Shown here piece after piece: positions 61,124 to 64,000 of a stretch of 64,000 nt of DNA. The notes under the pieces are model-generated. The model did no database searches. It was not told where the DNA came from and was given only the letters and a program-made list of their open reading frames with translations. Location of the stretch: positions 1-64,000 of the forward strand of contig CAKUZI010000001.1 in the NCBI GenBank assembly GCA_934717855.1. Reading direction: 5' to 3'. Each line of letters begins with the position of its first letter. Within the stretch, counting starts at the first letter, position 1. The stretch is from an uncultured Candidatus Melainabacteria bacterium. Lineage in GTDB: Bacteria > Cyanobacteriota > Vampirovibrionia > Gastranaerophilales > Gastranaerophilaceae. The position numbers and the translations under genes are program-made.

Positions 61124-62518
61124 ATGGATATTTTGGAAGTAAAAAATCTTTGGAGCGATATAAAGGATGAATTAAAAGAAACTCTTCCGGCACCGGCGTT
61201 TCAAATGTGGTTAGATGCTCTAGAACCGGTTGATTATGATGGAAATGTTTTCTTTTTATGTTCTGTTCATGCGCTGGCTCCGCAAGTTATTAAAGCAAAC
61301 TATGACAGTCAAATATTGGAAGCTTTAAAAAAAGTTCTTGGTAAAAGTGTAAGCTATCAAATTACATTTGATGCAGAACTCGCTGATAAGTACCAAAAAG
61401 AAAAGAAAAAAGAACTTCAAAAAGCAAAGCGTGCACTTCCGGAAACAGAAGAAAGCAAAATTATTGATAATCTTGCGCAAATGCAGTCTTCAGCAAATCT
61501 TAATTTAAAATATAAATTTGCAAATTTTGTGGTTGGTGAAAATAGTCGTTTTGCGCATGCTGCAGCGTTTGCTGTTGCTCAAAACCCTGCAAAAAAATAT
61601 AATCCGTTATTTATCTACGGAGCGTCAGGTTTAGGAAAAACTCACCTTATGCAGGCAATAGGACATTATGTTATTTTTAATAAACCGAAATTAAAAGTAA
61701 AATATATTAAAACTGAAGAATATGTAAATGAATTAATCAAAAATATCCAATGCGGTGGAAATGATAGAAATAGCAGAATGGATAAATTCCGCCAAAAGTA
61801 CAGAAATGTTGATGTTTTGTTAATTGATGATATTCAGTTTTTGGAAAGTAAAACTTATACTATGGAAGAGATTTTTCATACGTTTGATAGTTTGCATAAT
61901 AAAAATAAACAAATTGTAATAACCTCAGACAGGTTGCCAAAAGATATTCCGACACTTCCGGATAGATTGAGAACTCGTTTTGAAATGGGATTAATGGTAG
62001 ATATTACGCCACCTGATTTTGAAACAAGAGTTGCTATTCTTGCAAATTTGGCAGAACAGGCAGGTGTGAAAGCCGGGTTTGAGGTTTTTGAATACATTGC
62101 GAAAAACTTTGTAAATAACGTGAGAGAACTTGAGGGCGCATTTAACAAGGTTAGTGCATATGCAGATATTGAAAAAACAGATGTTACTCTTGAATTTGCT
62201 AAAAAAGTTTTGAATTGTGAACAAATTCGAGATGAATTAACAATTGAAAAAGTGGCAAGAGCTGTTGGAGACTATTATGGTGTTTCTATGAAAGATTTTT
62301 TGAGTTCTGCAAGAAATCAAAGAGTTTCCTCTGCTCGCCATGTTGCAGTTTATATGGCAAGAGAAATGACCGAAAAGAGTTTTGAAAGTATTGCAGAATT
62401 TTTTAAGAAAAAACACACTACAATGCTTTATTCATATGAAAAAATCAAAGAAGAATTGAGAACTAATAAAGAATTGGGAAACTCTGTGTATGAAATAAGG
62501 CGTTCTATTGAGGGTTAA
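61124..62518 (+). CDS. dnaA: Chromosomal replication initiator protein DnaA
   Basis: DnaA, 464 residues. Domain I starts WSDIKDELKETL, domain II is short and Lys-rich, and the AAA+ domain III has Walker A GASGLGKT (166-173), Walker B VLLIDDIQF (D235, D236) and sensor TSDRLPKD. Domain IV has the helix-turn-helix (SARHVAVYMAREMTEKS), but the recognition signature usually written GGRDHTTV reads KKKHTTM (428-434), one residue shorter and without the Asp. No Shine-Dalgarno lies in the 12-base gap after the methylase gene. No DnaA-box cluster was seen nearby, so the origin may be elsewhere. Confidence 0.95.
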   Translation: MDILEVKNLWSDIKDELKETLPAPAFQMWLDALEPVDYDGNVFFLCSVHALAPQVIKANYDSQILEALKKVLGKSVSYQITFDAELADKYQKEKKKELQKAKRALPETEESKIIDNLAQMQSSANLNLKYKFANFVVGENSRFAHAAAFAVAQNPAKKYNPLFIYGASGLGKTHLMQAIGHYVIFNKPKLKVKYIKTEEYVNELIKNIQCGGNDRNSRMDKFRQKYRNVDVLLIDDIQFLESKTYTMEEIFHTFDSLHNKNKQIVITSDRLPKDIPTLPDRLRTRFEMGLMVDITPPDFETRVAILANLAEQAGVKAGFEVFEYIAKNFVNNVRELEGAFNKVSAYADIEKTDVTLEFAKKVLNCEQIRDELTIEKVARAVGDYYGVSMKDFLSSARNQRVSSARHVAVYMAREMTEKSFESIAEFFKKKHTTMLYSYEKIKEELRTNKELGNSVYEIRRSIEG

Positions 62519-62524
62519 AGTATT

Positions 62525-63142
62525 ATGTATGATTATATAAAAGGCATTTTGGCGAATAAAACAAATTCAACTAAAGGGACATATATTACGATAGAGACTG
62601 CCGGTATAGGTTATCTTTTGGAAGTTACAACTAGAGATTTTAAAGAAGTTGCTGATGGGAATGTAAAAATATATACTGTTCTTTTGCACCGTGAAGATAA
62701 GATGAGTTTATGCGGTTTTTTGCATAAAGAAGACAGAGATATATTTAATATTTTAACATCGGTTTCCGGTGTTGGCGCAAAGATGGCTTTAACATTGTTA
62801 GACGAGTTTGAATCGTCTGAGCTTATAGGTTTTGTTATAGATGGTAATTATAAAGAAATAACAAGAGCAAAGGGAGTAGGGACAAAACTTGCACAAAAAA
62901 TTATTCTTGAATTGAAAGATAAGTTAATGAATTATCAAACAAAAGAACCTATTAAAATTACATCAATTACCCCTCAAAAAGTTGATAATCAGGCAGTTGA
63001 AGACGCTCAAATGGTTCTCGTTTCATTGGGCTATGAAAGAAAAGAAATTCAAAATGCAATAACCAAAGCTCTTGCAACTCTAAACGACAAAGCTTCAGCT
63101 GAAGAAATTCTTAAAGAAGCCTTGAGAGTTTTATCAATTTAG
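62525..63142 (+). CDS. ruvA: Holliday junction branch migration protein RuvA
   Basis: RuvA, 205 residues, binds four-way junctions and loads RuvB. The OB domain (MYDYIKGILANKTNSTKGTY) is followed by the two HhH motifs (LTSVSGVGAKMALTLL and ITRAKGVGTKLAQKIILELKDKL) and the C-terminal RuvB-contact domain (DAQMVLVSLGYERKEIQNAI). It starts 6 bases after dnaA, so both are co-transcribed. ruvB and ruvC are not in the window. Confidence 0.96.
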   Translation: MYDYIKGILANKTNSTKGTYITIETAGIGYLLEVTTRDFKEVADGNVKIYTVLLHREDKMSLCGFLHKEDRDIFNILTSVSGVGAKMALTLLDEFESSELIGFVIDGNYKEITRAKGVGTKLAQKIILELKDKLMNYQTKEPIKITSITPQKVDNQAVEDAQMVLVSLGYERKEIQNAITKALATLNDKASAEEILKEALRVLSI

Positions 63143-63153
63143 TTTGTTTTGAA

Positions 63154-63191
63154 AAAATCCTTTTTCTTATGTTTACAAGAAAAAGGATTTT
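63154..63191. terminator. Bidirectional terminator after ruvA
   Basis: AAAATCCTTTTTCTT (63154-63168) pairs perfectly with AAGAAAAAGGATTTT (63177-63191), 15 bp, between convergent ruvA and the prepilin peptidase gene. Confidence 0.92.
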
Positions 63192-63219
63192 AGTTTGTTT
63201 TTATCTATAATAGTGTTAT

Positions 63220-64000
63220 TTACAAAATCAAAGCTATAAATGCTGCAACAACCATTGCAGGTCCAAATGGCATGTATGTTCTGTTTTCAGGTTTTTCTCT
63301 CAAGCCTTTAAAGATTAATGCACAAGAAACAATACCTAATACTGCTAAGATTAAAGCTCCAATTGAATATAAAATTACCTTTTCTACAGTAATTACTCTA
63401 AAATGTTGTAGTGAATAAAAAGCTATTGCATATATACAAAACAATGAGAATGAAATTAAAGTTTTCCATTCTCTGTTTTTAACAAGTCCTTTTATAAAAA
63501 TAGGTAAGAATAAAATCACTTGAATTAGTACAGATAAAGCAAGAACTACTAATAAAGTTCTCCAGCCAAACATTGCTCCCAACCCAGCAGCAATAAATGT
63601 ATCACCCTCGCCAAATGCTCTAGTACCGGCAACCAAATATCCTGCGCGCGCACAAACTTCAAGAATAACTGCACCAGCCAAAGCTCCTAAAATAGACATT
63701 GACAGAGGGTTGTTTAATAAAACATATTTTGAAAATTCTAGAGGAGTACCTGCTATATGGACTTGATAAATTGCTGTTGCAGTTATGAAAAGCGCATATA
63801 AAAGTCCAAAACCTAAAAGAGTGTAGGTATGGACATCATAAACAACTTTTTCTTTTATGTCTGTTCCCGCAATAACAATTAATAATGCAGCAAAAATCCA
63901 AGCAAATAAAGTATCAATACTTAAACCGAATTTCATAAACAAAATTGTGTAGATTATACCTGTTATAAGTTCTATTATCGGATATTGAATACTAATTGGT
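63220..64000 (-). CDS. pilD: Prepilin peptidase (A24 family), truncated by the window edge
   Basis: This is an integral-membrane aspartyl peptidase that cleaves prepilin leaders. The catalytic Asp residues are in AGTDIKEKVVYD and the GxGD motif FGEGDTFIAAGLGAM; YMPFGPAMVVAAF ends the protein. An internal ATG exists at 63936, but the frame continues upstream to the window end, reading ISIQYPIIELITGIIYTIL. That is the canonical segment after the N-terminal domain of PilD-type peptidases, so the gene extends beyond base 64000 and its 5' part is missing. It is the natural processing enzyme for the four prepilins in this window. Confidence 0.93.
   Translation of the reverse strand, partial: PISIQYPIIELITGIIYTILFMKFGLSIDTLFAWIFAALLIVIAGTDIKEKVVYDVHTYTLLGFGLLYALFITATAIYQVHIAGTPLEFSKYVLLNNPLSMSILGALAGAVILEVCARAGYLVAGTRAFGEGDTFIAAGLGAMFGWRTLLVVLALSVLIQVILFLPIFIKGLVKNREWKTLISFSLFCIYAIAFYSLQHFRVITVEKVILYSIGALILAVLGIVSCALIFKGLREKPENRTYMPFGPAMVVAAFIALIL

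Noticed and set aside
61000..61130. Chromosome origin at dnaA
   Set aside because: dnaA sits in a dense operon with a 12-base gap, and I saw no cluster of TTATCCACA-like boxes nearby.
1..64000. CRISPR array, prophage or insertion sequence
   Set aside because: No regularly spaced repeat-spacer pattern, cas gene, transposase, integrase or phage structural gene was seen.

Overview
The window is A+T-rich bacterial DNA, most probably from a gut-type non-photosynthetic relative of Cyanobacteria (Gastranaerophilales / Vampirovibrionia, 'Melainabacteria'). Three observations support this. The RNA polymerase beta' subunit is split into rpoC1 and rpoC2 downstream of rpoB, a cyanobacterial-lineage trait. 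efp sits next to accB, as in Cyanobacteria. Several prepilin-like proteins share a near-identical FTLAEVLITLGIIGVV helix. The taxon is inferred; no rRNA gene is present.

Layout. 0-10.4 kb: three prepilin-like genes, a SWIM/SNF2 helicase, a DUF212 membrane protein, ispA-rsgA, and a paralogous pair of small membrane proteins. 10.5-13.2 kb: efp-accB-accC. 13.2-19.3 kb: a short SprA-like HExxH protein, an XRE regulator, a fourth prepilin, a MATE transporter, ndk-tgt, a HEIQH putative metallopeptidase behind an unusual 5' region, and a 55-codon gene. 19.3-27.6 kb: mutS, tRNA-Leu(CAG), and a minus-strand series (ricT-like PSP1 protein, gpsA, murQ, ribH, ccdA-like, thioredoxin-like). 27.8-36.9 kb: rpoB-rpoC1-rpoC2. 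37-44 kb: secreted or unknown proteins, an M16 peptidase, a prepilin relic, a radical SAM protein and an iron-sulfur flavoprotein. 44-48.8 kb: a TolC/MacA/MacB-type export operon. 48.8-51.7 kb: trkA-trkH. 51.7-58.2 kb: a kinase-like unknown, yggT, mtnP, a lytic transglycosylase, an M49-like peptidase, rlmH, mscS and tRNA-Gly(TCC). 58.3-63.1 kb: a probable small RNA, then ppiC, pepP, a TrmH-family methylase, dnaA and ruvA. 63.2 kb to the edge: a prepilin peptidase that runs off the window.

Functional links. The prepilin peptidase would process the four prepilins. TolC, MacA and MacB form one tripartite exporter. TrkA and TrkH form a K+ uptake system. AccB and AccC supply biotin-dependent acetyl-CoA carboxylation.

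The most unusual content is repetitive. A G10 tract breaks the well-placed upstream start of one prepilin gene, so it is a candidate slipped-strand switch. A palindromic element occurs twice and is read in the same frame ahead of two prepilins. A second element, built from heptamers of consensus CYWYTCA, lies between co-transcribed genes (efp/accB, accB/accC, rpoB/rpoC1, the MacB ATPase/permease) and is also translated inside two prepilin leaders. Several genes start only a few bases after a good -10 box and have no Shine-Dalgarno sequence, which suggests leaderless mRNAs.
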